Below, in pieces: positions 63,769 to 64,000 of a DNA stretch of 64,000 nt. The stretch is from Gemmatimonadota bacterium (GTDB lineage Bacteria > Gemmatimonadota > Gemmatimonadetes > Longimicrobiales > Gaopeijiaceae), in the NCBI GenBank assembly GCA_030428885.1, contig JAUIEJ010000002.1, positions 374,501-438,500 of the forward strand. Reading direction: 5' to 3'. The notes beneath the pieces are model-generated. The model saw nothing but the letters and a program-made list of their open reading frames with translations. It did no database searches and had not been told where the DNA came from. Numbering within the stretch: the stretch's first letter is position 1; each line of letters opens with the position of its first letter. A program made the translations under genes and the position numbers.

Positions 63769-64000
63769 CGGACTCCCTGGCCGGTGTGGCCGCCGCGCTC
63801 CGGGCGGGAGCCACATCGGCCGGGGCCCTCCTGGACGAGGCCCTGGCCCGCCACGACGGGCGCGCGCCGGCCCTCCACGCCTACGTCCACCTGGATCGGG
63901 ACGGGGCCCGTGCGGCGGCAGCCGAGGCGGACCGGCGCCTGAGGGGACGGGGTCCGCCGCCGGGCCCCCTCTGTGGGATCCCGGTCTCGGTGAAGGATCT
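63765..64000 (+). CDS. Amidase family protein (GatA-like), cut by the window end
   Basis: The first 78 residues from a GTG overlapping the ppdK stop by 4 bp. The N-terminal helical region leads to LHAYVHLDRD and then LCGIPVSVKDL, the start of the amidase signature with its catalytic Lys. The family covers aminoacyl-tRNA amidotransferase subunit A and other amidases; the Ser-Gly-rich core lies beyond the window. Which amidase it is cannot be decided. Confidence 0.75.
   Translation, partial: MTDSLAGVAAALRAGATSAGALLDEALARHDGRAPALHAYVHLDRDGARAAAAEADRRLRGRGPPPGPLCGIPVSVKD

Noticed and set aside
60730-63816. A 1028-codon open frame on the minus strand
   Set aside because: It is the shadow of ppdK, which has full family motifs on the plus strand.

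Overview
The window is a GC-rich bacterial chromosome segment (near 70% G+C by eye) with many GTG starts, 1-4 bp gene overlaps and little intergenic DNA. No rRNA, tRNA, CRISPR array, insertion sequence or phage gene was seen. The gene mix suggests Gemmatimonadota: Asp-box (sortilin-like) secreted hydrolases, a tricorn-type S41 protease, a GWxTD-like/TonB protein, beta-propeller lipoproteins, several ECF sigma systems, Na+-NQR and a single-subunit cytochrome b succinate dehydrogenase. This is inference; no marker gene settles it.

Layout. (1) 0.2-8.5 kb: a BlaI-type repressor and M56 metalloprotease with a palindromic operator, a divergent FAD-dependent dehydrogenase, a membrane protein, and an overlapping pair coding a secreted TPR protein and a serine hydrolase. 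(2) 8.7-16.4 kb: a complete nqrABCDEF-apbE-nqrM operon for the sodium pump and its maturation, followed by a CBS-domain gene. (3) 16.5-24.1 kb, minus strand: mdh, then sdhC-sdhA-sdhB (two TCA steps), then a large Asp-box secreted protein. (4) 24.2-29.3 kb, minus: ECF sigma / zinc-finger anti-sigma / Spy-like periplasmic protein, moaD-moaE-moaA, an HU-family protein and carA. (5) 29.3-30.5 kb: an RNase HI-like gene with altered catalytic residues and about 0.6 kb of hairpin-bearing DNA without a convincing gene. (6) 30.5-42 kb, minus: a central-carbon block, gap ... pgk-tpiA-secG-E1alpha-like-E1beta-E2-lipB, interrupted between gap and pgk by an ECF sigma gene and a 950-residue membrane protein with TonB, TPR and GWxTD-like parts. 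(7) 41.8-50.6 kb, minus: a tightly packed housekeeping operon yicC-gmk-rpoZ-coaBC-udg-dnaB-ispD-tsaC-LMW phosphatase-aroE-comF, mostly joined by 4-bp GTGA or ATGA overlaps. (8) 50.6-64 kb: an outer-membrane receptor-like gene overlapping a leucyl aminopeptidase gene, then plus-strand genes for an SDR protein, a propeller lipoprotein, a tricorn-like protease, a six-cysteine secreted protein, a small membrane protein, pyruvate phosphate dikinase and a truncated amidase.

The genes fit an aerobic or facultative heterotroph. Glycolysis feeds a lipoate-dependent 2-oxo-acid dehydrogenase and the TCA cycle; electrons enter through Na+-NQR and succinate dehydrogenase; secreted and periplasmic hydrolases digest peptides. 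The most unusual points are a full-length E1alpha-like protein whose thiamine-diphosphate/Mg site has lost its ligands although it sits inside an intact-looking E1beta/E2 operon, an RNase HI-like protein with two of four catalytic acids replaced, and an ECF sigma factor paired with a very large TonB/TPR/GWxTD-like membrane protein that may act as its sensor.
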